In this document: positions 1 to 8,608 of the stretch, in pieces | Layout: the number at the start of each line of letters is the position of its first letter | Numbering within the stretch: the stretch's first letter is position 1 | From: Rhodocyclaceae bacterium | GTDB lineage: Bacteria > Pseudomonadota > Gammaproteobacteria > Burkholderiales > Rhodocyclaceae | Assembly: GCA_013791905.1 (NCBI GenBank) | Contig: VMSX01000007.1 | Location: 46,041-110,040, forward strand | Length of the DNA: 64,000 bases | Reading direction: 5' to 3' | Position numbers and translations under genes: made by a program | Notes under the pieces: model-generated | Database searches by the model: none | Seen by the model: the letters and a program-made list of their open reading frames with translations, nothing else | What the model was told of the DNA's origin: nothing

Positions 1-320
1 GTGTCGCGCTCGGCGCGCGGCCGGAAACCTTCATGGGTCTGGCTGGCATGGGCGACCTGATCCTGACCTGTACAGGCGATCTGTCGCGCAACCGCCGCGT
101 CGGCCTCGCACTGGCCACCGGAAAATCGCTGGCGGATATCCAACGCGACCTGGGTCATGTCGCCGAGGGCGTCATGACTGCCCGCGAGGTCGCCCGCCGT
201 GCCGAACCGCTCGGCGTAGACATGCCGATCACCGCAACCGTGCGCGATGTCCTGGATGGCAATTTATCGGCTGCCGCCGCAGTTGAACGGCTGATGAAGC
301 GGAATCCCAGGCACGAGTAG
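1..320 (+). CDS. gpsA: NAD(P)H-dependent glycerol-3-phosphate dehydrogenase, C-terminal part
   Basis: The gene runs in from the left edge; only about the last 105 residues are present, ending at a TAG. GpsA reduces dihydroxyacetone phosphate to sn-glycerol 3-phosphate for phospholipid synthesis in the cytoplasm. The visible part carries the family signature of the C-terminal substrate domain ([18 protein letters not shown], then SRNRRVG) and the usual helical tail ([29 protein letters not shown]). The stop codon lies at the edge of a 46-bp dispersed repeat. Identification is secure; nothing can be said of the N-terminal Rossmann domain. Confidence 0.93.
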   Translation, partial: VALGARPETFMGLAGMGDLILTCTGDLSRNRRVGLALATGKSLADIQRDLGHVAEGVMTAREVARRAEPLGVDMPITATVRDVLDGNLSAAAAVERLMKRNPRHE

Positions 321-365
321 CGCCGTACCCCATGCGGGGCATTTCATGCCGCCAGCGCCGACTTT
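320..365 (-). repeat. Modular dispersed repeat, 46-bp form (core + one 21-bp unit)
   Basis: Read on the minus strand it starts AAAGTCGGCGCTGGCGG, carries one 21-bp unit rich in GCCCCG/CGGGGC, and ends ACGGCGC. It overlaps the last base of the gpsA stop codon. The 46-bp copy at 13252-13297 has the same architecture, and a three-unit copy lies at 30853-30940. Confidence 0.7.
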
Positions 366-400
366 CTATAAGCACGGCTCAAAATAGCCACACCACAGTC

Positions 401-541
401 CGGTGCCGGGCCGCCCCAAGCCGGGACGACACGCGGCGCAAGCCGCAAGCCGCTCCACAGCTAACAACAACGCACCCCGAAATAGACGAGCGCAGCGAGC
501 AACAGTCACCTCCCCGCGCGGGGAGGCTGGGAGGGGCGGGC
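401..541. repeat. Intergenic repeat of the TTGGGGCGGCCCGGCG family
   Basis: The stretch between gpsA and trmL contains the reverse complement of the core (GCCGGGCCGCCCCAAG near 405) followed by a long imperfect tail. It ends in CTCCCCGCGCGGGGAGG, a strong palindrome. The same arrangement, with the same palindrome and the phrase GACGAGCGCAGCGA, recurs at 39253-39485, and a related inverted form at 11998-12150. No gene is visible here. The palindrome might act as a transcription end for gpsA and trmL, which converge on it, but it has no T-run. Confidence 0.65.
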
Positions 542-1006
542 CTAACTGCCGCCGGCAAATCCATTCTGCCGCCACGCTTCATAGACAGCAATCGCCACGG
601 TGTTCGACAGATTCAGACTCCGATTGCCCGGCATCAGCGGCAGCCGCAAACGCTGTTGCGGCGGCAAGGCTTCCAGCATTTCTGTCGGCAAGCCGCGCGT
701 TTCGGGGCCAAAAATAAAAGCGTCGCCCGGCTGGTAGACAACACTGTCGTAGCGTGTCGTGCCGCGCGTGCTGAAGGCAAACCTGCGCACTTCCCCCAGC
801 GCAAGCAAACAGGCCGCCCAGTCATCATGCACCTGCATATCGACAAACTCGGCATAATCCAGCCCGGCGCGGCGCAGTGAGGGTGCGCTGATATCAAAAC
901 CAAGCGGCTTCACCAAATGCAGTTTTGCCCCTGTGTTGGCGGCAAGCCGGATCACATTGCCGGTATTGGGCGGAATTTCCGGTTGAAATAGAACGATCTG
1001 GAACAT
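542..1006 (-). CDS. trmL: tRNA (cytidine(34)-2'-O)-methyltransferase
   Basis: This 154-residue protein is a small SPOUT-class methyltransferase that 2'-O-methylates the wobble base of tRNA-Leu using S-adenosylmethionine. The three knot motifs are all visible: PPNTGNVIRLAANTG with LVKPLGF near the N-terminus, FGPETRGLP in the middle, and MPGNRSLNLSNTVAIAVYEA at the end. The start MFQIVLFQPEIPPNTGN is chosen because the family begins there; an in-frame extension upstream to about 1231 has no family similarity. It converges with gpsA across a repeat-filled gap. Confidence 0.93.
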   Translation of the reverse strand: MFQIVLFQPEIPPNTGNVIRLAANTGAKLHLVKPLGFDISAPSLRRAGLDYAEFVDMQVHDDWAACLLALGEVRRFAFSTRGTTRYDSVVYQPGDAFIFGPETRGLPTEMLEALPPQQRLRLPLMPGNRSLNLSNTVAIAVYEAWRQNGFAGGS

Positions 1007-1138
1007 ATGGGCTGTGGCAAGGTAGGCGTCTCCCGAAGGACCGCCCCGAGGGAGAGGGCGCCTCCGGTGGAGGCAGCGAACGAAATGAGCGTGGGAGCTA
1101 TATACTCCCCGAAGTTTAGCGGATAGCGCGAAAGACCT

Positions 1139-2845
1139 ATGGCACGACCGGAAAAAATTCGACTCGGCGACCTGCTGGTACGGCAGAACGTCATCACCGA
1201 GGAGCAGCTGACGCTCGCTCTGACGGAACAAAAGAAGAGCGGCCGAAAACTTGGCCGGGTACTGGTCGAGTCGGGCTACGCGACCGAGGACGGCATCTCC
1301 AAGGCGCTGGCACGCCAGTTGGGCGCCGAATTCATTGACCTCAAGATATTCCAGCCCCAGCCCGATCTGATCAAGCTGCTGCCCGAAGCCCAGGCACGCC
1401 GCTTCCGCGCGCTGGTACTGGATGAGAATCTCGGCATGCTACGGGTCGGCATGTCCGATCCTACCGATCTCTCCGCCTTCGACGAGATCGCCCGCATCGT
1501 CAAGCGCGACATCGACCTCGCCGTCGTCACCGAAGGCCAGTTGCTGCCCTTGCTCGATCGCGTCTATCGGCGCACCGAAGAAATTTCCAGCCTGGCAAAA
1601 GACCTCACCCAGGAGATGGGTGACATCCCGGTCGAATTCGGCATCGTGCTCGGCATCGCGCCGGGGGCCGAAGACGCGCCGGTCGTCAGGCTGCTGCAGA
1701 CGGTGTTCGAAGAGGCGCAAAAGACCCGCGCCTCCGACATCCACATCGAACCCCAGGAAAAATCGCTGCTGATCCGCTTCCGCATTGACGGCGTGCTGCA
1801 CATTCAGACCGAAGCCGACAGCAAGATTTCAACGGCGCTGGTGCTACGGCTCAAACTGATGTCGGGCCTCGACATTTCGGAAAAACGCCTGCCGCAGGAC
1901 GGCCGCTTCAACATCAAGTTGCGCGGCGCCAATGTCGACGTGCGGATCTCGACCATGCCTACCCAGCACGGCGAATCGGTGGTGATGCGTCTGCTGGCCC
2001 AGAACACCGGACTGCTGCAACTCGAAAGGCTGCACATGCCGCCGCGGGTGCTCGAACGCTTCCGCCATGCGATTTCGCGGCCATCGGGCATCGTGCTGGT
2101 CACCGGCCCAACCGGCTCGGGCAAGACCACCACGCTGTATGCAGCGATGAACGAGCTCAACAGCCCGGAAAAAAAGATCATCACCGTCGAAGATCCGGTC
2201 GAATACCGTTTGCCCGGTCTTAATCAGGTACAGGTGCATGAAAAGATCGACCTGACGTTCACCCGCGTGCTGCGCACCGCCTTGCGCCAGGACCCGGACA
2301 TCGTGCTCATCGGCGAGATGCGCGACCAGGAAACCGCCGAGATCGGCATGCGCGCCGCCATGACCGGCCACCTGGTGCTATCCACCCTGCACACCAACGA
2401 TGCCCTGTCGACGCCGATCCGGCTGCTCGACATGGGCGTGCCACGTTACATGGTCGCGCTATCGATCCAGATGGTGCTGGCACAACGGCTGGTGCGGGTG
2501 ATTTGCCCGAACTGCGGCCAGGAGCATCAACCCGAACCGCACGAACTGACATGGCTGCGCTACGAACTCGGCGATCGTGTCGCCCAGTTCAAATATGCGA
2601 AAGGCCGCGGCTGCGCCCACTGCGCCAATACCGGCTATCAAGGCCGCCAGGCGGTCTACGAGTTTCTTGAAATGAGCAACGCACTGGTCGAGGCGGCCAA
2701 CCATGGCGACCCCAACGAATTCATGCAGATCGGCCGCGAGCAGATGGCTGGCAACACATTGCGGCGCGACGCCGTGCGGCTGGTGGTGAATGGCCGTACG
2801 ACGATTGGCGAAGCCATGCGCATTGCGACGCAACTGGACGAATAG
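1139..2845 (+). CDS. mshE: MSHA-type pilus assembly ATPase MshE (first copy)
   Basis: A 568-residue GspE/PilB-family hexameric ATPase that would power pilus extension from the cytoplasmic face. Residues about 8-60 form an MshEN-like module (RLGDLLV...LTEQ, then KLGRVLVESG), which binds c-di-GMP in characterised MshE. The ATPase core has Walker A GPTGSGKTT (323-331), the Walker B/Asp region DPDIVLIGEMRD (385-396) and a four-cysteine zinc site (CPNC 456-459, CAHC 492-495). mshG follows 15 bp downstream, so they are surely co-transcribed. A second full-length MshE lies at 55003-56706. The first motif has Asn where many MshEN modules have Gly, so c-di-GMP binding is inferred. Confidence 0.9.
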   Translation: MARPEKIRLGDLLVRQNVITEEQLTLALTEQKKSGRKLGRVLVESGYATEDGISKALARQLGAEFIDLKIFQPQPDLIKLLPEAQARRFRALVLDENLGMLRVGMSDPTDLSAFDEIARIVKRDIDLAVVTEGQLLPLLDRVYRRTEEISSLAKDLTQEMGDIPVEFGIVLGIAPGAEDAPVVRLLQTVFEEAQKTRASDIHIEPQEKSLLIRFRIDGVLHIQTEADSKISTALVLRLKLMSGLDISEKRLPQDGRFNIKLRGANVDVRISTMPTQHGESVVMRLLAQNTGLLQLERLHMPPRVLERFRHAISRPSGIVLVTGPTGSGKTTTLYAAMNELNSPEKKIITVEDPVEYRLPGLNQVQVHEKIDLTFTRVLRTALRQDPDIVLIGEMRDQETAEIGMRAAMTGHLVLSTLHTNDALSTPIRLLDMGVPRYMVALSIQMVLAQRLVRVICPNCGQEHQPEPHELTWLRYELGDRVAQFKYAKGRGCAHCANTGYQGRQAVYEFLEMSNALVEAANHGDPNEFMQIGREQMAGNTLRRDAVRLVVNGRTTIGEAMRIATQLDE

Positions 2846-2860
2846 GGGATGAATTAAGCC

Positions 2861-4090
2861 ATGCCCGCCTTCACTTACCGCGGCCGCAACGGTGCCGGAG
2901 AAGTCGTCAACGGCGTACTGGAAGGCGCGACCGCGTCGAGTGTCGCTGACCTGCTGTTTGGCAGCGGCGTGACGCCGCTGGAAATCAAGCCGGCGGCGGC
3001 CAATGCGTTGAAAAAGGATGGAGACGGTGGTTTCAGTTTGTTTGCGCCACAAGTCCTGCACGTCGACATCCTGCTATTCACCCGCCAGCTTTACACCCTG
3101 ATGAAGGCCGGCGTTCCGATCATGCGGGCGCTGGCTGGCCTGCAGGAATCCAGCGCCAACCCGGCGATGCAATCCGTGCTGGGCCAGTTACGCGAGAGCC
3201 TCGACTCCGGCCGCGAGCTTTCGGTGTCAATGGCGCGCCATCCCAAGATCTTTACACCGTTCTACCTGGCCATGGTGCGGGTAGGCGAGATGACCGGCCG
3301 CCTTGAAGAGGTATTTTTGCGCCTGTTCGACCACATGGAGTTCGAGCGCTTCATGCACGAGCAGGTCAAGTCGGCGCTACGCTATCCGAGCTTCGTCATC
3401 CTGGCCATGGTGGCCGCCATGTTCGTCGTCAATATCTGGGTGATCCCAACCTTTGCCAAAGTCTTCGCGGGCTTTGGCGCCGATCTGCCGCTGATTACCC
3501 GCGCCCTGATCGGCTTTTCCAACTTCATGGTTGAGTGGTGGCATCTGCTGATCGGTGCCATTGCCGCAGCCGGCTTCGCCTTCAAGTCCTGGATCGGCAC
3601 CCAGCGCGGCAGCTATCTCTGGGACAAGTTCAAGATGCGCATTCCCATCGCCGGCAAGATTGTGCGCAAAGCCACGCTGGCGCGCTTTGCGCGCAGCTTC
3701 GCGCTGGCCTCGCGCTCCGGCGTACCAATAATTCAAGCCCTGACCACTGTGTCACAGACAGTTGATAACGACTACATCGCCGCCAAAGTCGAGAAAATGC
3801 GCGACTCCGTCGAGCGCGGCGAGTCCGTGCTGCGGTCAGCCATCGCTACGAAAGCGTTTACACCTGTAGTGCTGCAGATGATCGCCGTCGGCGAGGAATC
3901 CGGCTCGCTGGACGAGATGATGGAAGAGATCTCTGCGATGTATCAAAGCGAGGTCGAATACGAACTCAAGACCCTCTCGCAACAGATCGAGCCGATTCTC
4001 ATCGTCATGCTGGGCGCCATGGTGCTGGTGCTGGCGCTGGGCATCTTCCTGCCGCTGTGGGATCTCGGCGGCGTGGCAATGAAAAAGTGA
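2861..4090 (+). CDS. mshG: MSHA-type pilus platform protein MshG (first copy)
   Basis: A 409-residue GspF/PilC-family inner-membrane protein, the platform on which the MshE ATPase acts. It has the family's two-repeat architecture: two cytoplasmic helical domains (LYTLMKAGVPIMRALAGL and FARSFALASRSGVPIIQAL), each followed by GEESG-type or GEMTG-type turns, and three membrane segments (about 175-195, 225-240, and the C-terminal LIVMLGAMVLVLALGIFLPL). It follows mshE by 15 bp and overlaps the next gene by four bases (GTGA). A paralogue lies at 56819-58018. Confidence 0.9.
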   Translation: MPAFTYRGRNGAGEVVNGVLEGATASSVADLLFGSGVTPLEIKPAAANALKKDGDGGFSLFAPQVLHVDILLFTRQLYTLMKAGVPIMRALAGLQESSANPAMQSVLGQLRESLDSGRELSVSMARHPKIFTPFYLAMVRVGEMTGRLEEVFLRLFDHMEFERFMHEQVKSALRYPSFVILAMVAAMFVVNIWVIPTFAKVFAGFGADLPLITRALIGFSNFMVEWWHLLIGAIAAAGFAFKSWIGTQRGSYLWDKFKMRIPIAGKIVRKATLARFARSFALASRSGVPIIQALTTVSQTVDNDYIAAKVEKMRDSVERGESVLRSAIATKAFTPVVLQMIAVGEESGSLDEMMEEISAMYQSEVEYELKTLSQQIEPILIVMLGAMVLVLALGIFLPLWDLGGVAMKK

Positions 4091-4566
4091 CACGGCAAGC
4101 CGGCCTCGGCAAACTTGAATTCGCTGTGGTACTGGCCATCTTCGGAGTGTTGGCCCATATCCTGCTCGACCGCCTGGTTGCTCTCGAACGCGAAACCGAG
4201 CGGCTGGAGGTCGATCTCACCGTGCGCCATATCAACACCGGGATCAAACTCGCCGTGGGTGATGCCATCATGCGCGGCGAGGAGACGCGCATAGCCGCAA
4301 TGATCAACGCAAACCCGCTGACTTTTCTTGGACACGAGCAGGAAAGGAAAGTCGGCCCTGGCGCAACGGCGCAACCGGACGCCACCAACATGGGGGCCGT
4401 GCCGGCTTTGGCCGGCTGGAGTTACGATGCGGGCAGGCATACGTTGTACTATCGACCGCGCCAGCCAGAAGCCTTCAGCGGCCGCGAAAACCTCCGTTGG
4501 CGCTTTACCAGTCACACCGACGAACTTGGCCGCATTGCTGGATTGCGGCTTGAGCCACTCAAGTAA
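4087..4566 (+). CDS. MshF-like small membrane protein of the pilus locus
   Basis: This 159-residue protein starts with GTG overlapping the mshG stop (GTGA). It has one N-terminal hydrophobic helix (FAVVLAIFGVLAHILLDRL) and a mostly polar remainder with a likely coiled region (LERETERLEVDLTVRHINTG). Position right after mshE-mshG and the overall shape match MshF of MSHA loci; sequence conservation in that family is low, so the name rests mostly on context. It lacks a normal prepilin cleavage motif. A degenerate copy of the modular repeat may lie at 4347-4371. Confidence 0.6.
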   Translation: MTRQAGLGKLEFAVVLAIFGVLAHILLDRLVALERETERLEVDLTVRHINTGIKLAVGDAIMRGEETRIAAMINANPLTFLGHEQERKVGPGATAQPDATNMGAVPALAGWSYDAGRHTLYYRPRQPEAFSGRENLRWRFTSHTDELGRIAGLRLEPLK

Positions 4567-4628
4567 GTCACTATCATGCCGTTATTCGACACAACACTTT
4601 AGCTTGATATCGTGCTAACTTTACGACC

Positions 4629-5165
4629 GTGAAAAATACCGCCACACGCCAAAGCTGGCCCGCCCAATTTTCACAGGGCTTTACATTGATCGAACTGATC
4701 ATTGTCATCACTATCATTGCCATTCTGGCAGCTGTGGCGCTACCGCGCCTGATCGATGCCCAGCGCGATGCGCGCATCGCCAAGGCCAACGCCATCTACG
4801 GTTCAATTCGCTCCGCTTCCGCATTGGCGCGCGCACGCTGCGAGCTTGACCTTGCTGCGGTGGCCGCCACACTGCCAGCCGCCAACTGCCAGGCTGCCAT
4901 CCCAAGGGTCAATATGGACGGCAAGGCCATCGATATCGTCAACCGTTATCCGACCGCCACTGCCGCCGGCATTGATGCCGCCGCCGACCTGAACCTCATT
5001 GCCGACGGCATGACAATTGGCGGTACCGGTTGCGCCGCTGGCGCTCGTTGCTTCGATATCGCCGGCGGCACGGCACCGAATTGCCGCATCACCTATGAGC
5101 CGGCGACCATCGCTGGCGTTCTCATTACTGCGCCCGTGATTTCGGTTACCACAACGGGTTGCTGA
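4629..5165 (+). CDS. Type IV prepilin, MshB/MshC-like minor pilin
   Basis: A 178-residue prepilin. A 17-residue polar leader ends in SQG, and the mature helix begins [24 protein letters not shown] with Glu at mature position 5, so a PilD-type peptidase should cut and methylate it. The C-terminal part has several cysteines that could pair (two near 5030-5055 and one at the last residue). The only start giving a sensible leader is GTG at 4629. It sits between the mshF-like gene and a shorter prepilin and probably builds or primes the same fibre. Confidence 0.75.
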   Translation: MKNTATRQSWPAQFSQGFTLIELIIVITIIAILAAVALPRLIDAQRDARIAKANAIYGSIRSASALARARCELDLAAVAATLPAANCQAAIPRVNMDGKAIDIVNRYPTATAAGIDAAADLNLIADGMTIGGTGCAAGARCFDIAGGTAPNCRITYEPATIAGVLITAPVISVTTTGC

Positions 5166-5215
5166 ACCACACGGTATTTGTCAGGCTTTATTAATATTTA
5201 ACGGAGGTAGTAGAC

Positions 5216-5620
5216 ATGAAGTATGGTCGGATTCAACAGGGCTTTACCCTGATCGAGCTGGTTGTTGTAATCGTTATTCTCGGCATTCTGGCTGCCACGG
5301 CATTGCCGAAGTTTGTGAACTTACAGGATGATGCAGCTCAAGCAGCCGTGGACGGCGTCTCTGCAGCGATCACCTCCGGCACAGCTCTGAACTATGCCAA
5401 ATACCAGATCAGTTCTGGTGCTGCACAGTCCATTACGTCTGCCACATTATGCAACGCTGCCGCGATTACTGGCTTGCTTGTAGGCGGTGCCTTGCCTACG
5501 GGCTACTCACTACCTGCCGCTGCGCCTGGTGGCACGTGCACCGCTGGCAATACGGGGACGTGTGTTGTAACCGGAAAAAATTCAAAGACAGCTACCGCGA
5601 ATGTAATCTGTACCAACTAG
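5216..5620 (+). CDS. mshA: Type IV prepilin, probable major pilin MshA-like
   Basis: A 134-residue prepilin with a 9-residue leader (MKYGRIQQG) and mature start [24 protein letters not shown], Glu at position 5. The body resembles MSHA major pilins: [20 protein letters not shown] and a C-terminal disulfide-sized region (two cysteines flanking GNTG). The ribosome-binding site is excellent (ACGGAGG about 9 bp before ATG), much stronger than at the neighbours, as expected for an abundant subunit. A predicted pilin oligosaccharyltransferase gene begins 6 bp after its stop. Confidence 0.8.
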   Translation: MKYGRIQQGFTLIELVVVIVILGILAATALPKFVNLQDDAAQAAVDGVSAAITSGTALNYAKYQISSGAAQSITSATLCNAAAITGLLVGGALPTGYSLPAAAPGGTCTAGNTGTCVVTGKNSKTATANVICTN

Positions 5621-5626
5621 CATCAG

Positions 5627-7375
5627 GTGGGGCCGGAACCGACATTCCGCCCCACGCCGATCGTAGGGCTCTTCTGCCTTGGCCTGCTCGCCCTGATGGC
5701 GAGCGGGCCATTTCTTTGGCCCTTTCATAGCCAGCCCATTCCATCATTCTGGAGTGAATGGTGGGCTGGCGCGCTGGGGCTGGCGGCGGCTTTCGTTCTG
5801 CTAATCGGCGGCAGTCGCAACTTGCCACTGCCGGCACTGCTCGGCATTCCGGCAGTGTTGCTGCTGGTCCTGCTGTTGCAATTCATGCTGGGCCGTCTAG
5901 CCTTTGCCCAGATCGGGTTGCTTCATACAACTTACCTGCTGTGGGCCGGGTTGCTGCTGATTCTGGGCCGGCACCTCGCCGCAACCGTCGGACTTCCTCG
6001 CCTCGCCGCTGTGCTCGCCTGCGCCTTTGCCCTTGGCGCACTGGCTGGCGCCGCCATAGCCATTGCGCAGTGGTTCGGGATCACCGCCGGGGTGCCGTGG
6101 ATATTTCCTCATCTCGGTGGCGGCGTCTATGCCAATCTGGGGCAGGCCAACCACCATGCCCATTATTCCTGGCTTGGTATCGCCTCGTTGTTCTATCTGC
6201 GCGGCCGCGGATGGCTGTCCCGACCGCTGCTCTGGTTGATCGTCCTGCCGATTGCCTTGGGCAGCGTCCTGGGCGGCTCGCGCAGCGTGCTGCTGTACCC
6301 GATCATCATTCTTGTCGCAATTATCCTGGCAAAACGCAGGGCTCCGAACGGCACTGTGGCGCCACTGCTTGCCGATGCACTCCTGCTATTACCTGCGGTC
6401 GTTGTGCTTAGCTTCCTTGGGTCCTGGCTACCGCCGGGGGGGGCGGCAGTGACATCGGTTGAACGTCTCTACCAGTCGGTTGATGGCTCCAGCGTGCGAC
6501 TGGCCGTCGCGCGCGCCGCCTGGTCGGCATTTCTCGATCACCCCTGGCTGGGGCAAGGCGTCGGCAACTATGCTTGGGCAAGTTTCATGGCCGCCGCCGG
6601 ACCGACTGGCGCGGAGCCGTTACAAGTCGCGGAAAATGCCCATAACTTCATCCTGCACGGCATAGCTGAGTTCGGCATCCTGGCGACGGGCGTGGTTGTC
6701 TTGTTGCTTGGCATGTGGGCACGGCGTTTTTTCCAGCTGAACTGGGAACTGGAGCAGTTCTGGTGCGCCGCCGTGCTGGGTATCGGCGCGGCGCATGCGC
6801 TGCTTGAGTATCCGCTCTGGTACGCCTACTTTCTGGGGCCGGCAGCGCTTTTGCTTGGCGCAAGCGACACCGGCAAAACCATTATCCTCTCGGGCCGTAG
6901 AACTCTGATTTACTTGAGCCTTGCAACCCTGGGAGGAGCGTCGATACTGGCTGGCCTGCGCGCTGATTACGCTGCCATCGAGCGTGTCTCCTACCAGCCT
7001 CTTGCCGCCCACGCAGATCGCGAACGCGCCTGGCGTATTTCCATGGATCAATTGACGCGCTTGCACCGGGAGTCACTTCTCGCACCGTGGGCCTTAATGG
7101 CGCTCACCAACCTCTCCGAGCCCAGCCGTTTGATGGCGCAGGAACGCGCCACATTGTGCGAACGCGGCATCCGCTTTTCTCCCGCGCGCCCGCTGGTGAG
7201 CCGTTGCGCGATACAACTGGCGATTGCCGGACGTCAGGACGCCGCAATAGGTTTGACGCGCGCGGTGCTGCGCGCCTACCCTACCGAGCGCGCAGCAACT
7301 GTAGATGAGTTATCGCAGGCCGCCAGTGAATACCCGGAAGTCATGTCACTGCTACGGATTGGTCAGCAAAGTTGA
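5627..7375 (+). CDS. PglL-like O-oligosaccharyltransferase (Wzy/WaaL superfamily), probable pilin glycosyltransferase
   Basis: A 582-residue polytopic membrane protein with about 11-12 hydrophobic segments. It shows the PglL signature around residues 165-185 (GGGVYANLGQANHHAHYSW) and the Wzy_C motif AHNFILHGIAEFG around 339-351, followed by a hydrophilic C-terminal domain. PglL enzymes move lipid-linked glycans en bloc onto Ser/Thr of pilins in the periplasm. The GTG start at 5627 lies only 6 bp after the mshA stop, so translational coupling to the pilin is likely; an internal ATG (residue 24) would remove part of the first membrane helix. Substrate assignment to the adjacent pilins is inferred. 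Confidence 0.78.
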   Translation: MGPEPTFRPTPIVGLFCLGLLALMASGPFLWPFHSQPIPSFWSEWWAGALGLAAAFVLLIGGSRNLPLPALLGIPAVLLLVLLLQFMLGRLAFAQIGLLHTTYLLWAGLLLILGRHLAATVGLPRLAAVLACAFALGALAGAAIAIAQWFGITAGVPWIFPHLGGGVYANLGQANHHAHYSWLGIASLFYLRGRGWLSRPLLWLIVLPIALGSVLGGSRSVLLYPIIILVAIILAKRRAPNGTVAPLLADALLLLPAVVVLSFLGSWLPPGGAAVTSVERLYQSVDGSSVRLAVARAAWSAFLDHPWLGQGVGNYAWASFMAAAGPTGAEPLQVAENAHNFILHGIAEFGILATGVVVLLLGMWARRFFQLNWELEQFWCAAVLGIGAAHALLEYPLWYAYFLGPAALLLGASDTGKTIILSGRRTLIYLSLATLGGASILAGLRADYAAIERVSYQPLAAHADRERAWRISMDQLTRLHRESLLAPWALMALTNLSEPSRLMAQERATLCERGIRFSPARPLVSRCAIQLAIAGRQDAAIGLTRAVLRAYPTERAATVDELSQAASEYPEVMSLLRIGQQS

Positions 7376-7488
7376 ATTGGGTCGCCGCAACAACCCTCAC
7401 TGCATAATGTCGGCGCTGACAACACGGTGGTTTGCGTATCTACTGAAGATCGCAAACCTTGTCGTGACGGAAGTGATTAATTATCGTT

Positions 7489-7508
7489 GCGGTTTGCCGC
7501 GCTTTTTT
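7489..7508 (+). terminator. Weak candidate terminator in the gap after the glycosyltransferase
   Basis: A short GCGG-TTTG-CCGC hairpin is followed by GC and six T. A second possible pairing uses GCAAACC at 7452-7458 with GGTTTGC at 7491-7497. The stem is short, so this is a weak call. The rest of 7376-7577 shows no gene. Confidence 0.3.
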
Positions 7509-7577
7509 ATGCTTCAGTCGTATTTTTCTTGGCGTTGAATCTCTTGTTGTGACTGGGAACCCCTTTGAGGTGAGCGA

Positions 7578-8522
7578 ATGAAGTTTCAAACCCTAATTCT
7601 GCCGGCCATCATGACCACTGCGCTGGTACTTGGCGCCTGCTCTGCACTCGCTCCTGAACCAGTTCCGGCTGTTGCACCGGCAGTGGCCCCCGACGCGACT
7701 GGACGTCAGCCCATGGCTGCAGCCTGCGCCGAGCGGCCGCTACGCAAGGTAGTGGTGACCGCCTTCCCCCTGCGTCACCCCGAACAAATCAAATCAGGTG
7801 ATTTCATGGGCTGGCCTTCCATGACTGCAGATGACCTGACGCGCCAGATCAATCAGCGTGGCAGTCTGCTGGGCGCTACCGTGGCGCAGCGTTTTCCGTT
7901 TGTGTCGATTGAGAGCGCACCCGAGGTGGATCGTCAGGCGCTGCTCCGCTGGGCGAGCCAGGAACGGGCACAGTATGTAATTACAGGAGTGTTCCGCGAT
8001 TTCGGCACCGCCCGCAAAGCGTTGATTCTCCCCGTGCGGCAACTGGTCGTGGAGGCCTACATCTACGACGGCTTCAGCGGCGAACTGCTGGCGCGGCGCG
8101 AGTTTGCACGGCAGTTACAGTTCAGCTGGCAGTTGCCGAAGGCCGTACTACCGGGCAGCAAGGATTTCCGTCAGTCGCGTCTGGGCGGGGTTTACCATGA
8201 GTTGCTGGCCGAGCTGGGCGAGTGGGTGGAAAGCACCGTGACTTGCCTGCCCTTTGCGGCACGGGTGATTCAGGTCGATGGGCGCCGTCTGGTTATGGAT
8301 GTGGGCAGCGACAGCGGACTTGAAGCCGGCATGGAGTTGGTGCTCACTCGCACTGCCGCAAGCGGCGTCACAACTGCAACAGGAGAAACGCTCGCAGGAA
8401 CGCCGCTGCGGATTGCCTCGGCAATTGTCAAGAGCGTGCAGCCGCGCCATAGCGTGGCCGAAATCGTCCCGCAGATGAAAACCCCTGCCGCGCAAATCGG
8501 TGACGTGCTGTATGGTCGTTGA
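7578..8522 (+). CDS. Lipoprotein with FlgT-like domains
   Basis: A 314-residue secreted protein with a lipoprotein signal peptide (LVLGAC lipobox, Cys21). The middle (VVVTAFPLRHPEQ...GDFMGW, then ERAQYVITGVFRDFG) and the C-terminal domain (LVMDVGSDSGLEAGMELVL ... GDVLYGR) resemble the middle and C-terminal domains of the flagellar H-ring protein FlgT. FlgT itself is not a lipoprotein and no flagellar genes are nearby, so this is probably a relative serving another envelope machine; the adjacent pilus locus is an obvious but unproven candidate. The ATG at 7578 follows a fair Shine-Dalgarno (TTGAGGTGAG). Confidence 0.55.
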   Translation: MKFQTLILPAIMTTALVLGACSALAPEPVPAVAPAVAPDATGRQPMAAACAERPLRKVVVTAFPLRHPEQIKSGDFMGWPSMTADDLTRQINQRGSLLGATVAQRFPFVSIESAPEVDRQALLRWASQERAQYVITGVFRDFGTARKALILPVRQLVVEAYIYDGFSGELLARREFARQLQFSWQLPKAVLPGSKDFRQSRLGGVYHELLAELGEWVESTVTCLPFAARVIQVDGRRLVMDVGSDSGLEAGMELVLTRTAASGVTTATGETLAGTPLRIASAIVKSVQPRHSVAEIVPQMKTPAAQIGDVLYGR

Positions 8523-8546
8523 AGTGCGCCGGCGTAAAGATCTGTA

Positions 8547-8571
8547 AAAGTCGGTGCTGGCAGGACGGCGA
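8547..8571 (+). repeat. Modular dispersed repeat, 25-bp core form
   Basis: AAAGTCGGTGCTGGCAGGA followed by CGGCGA, with about three differences from the window consensus. It lies between the FlgT-like gene and macA, about 40 bp before the macA start. Confidence 0.6.
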
Positions 8572-8608
8572 CGTTTTTCATGGCAGTGGCTTCAGCTAGA
8601 ATCAAGGC

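Noticed and set aside
1085..1138. Promoter for the first mshE (GCTATATACT near 1100)
   Set aside because: A -10-like TATACT is present, but I see no matching -35 and cannot support a start.
7407..7430. Modular repeat copy after the glycosyltransferase gene (GTCGGCGCTGACAACACGG)
   Set aside because: Only the first ten or so bases match well.
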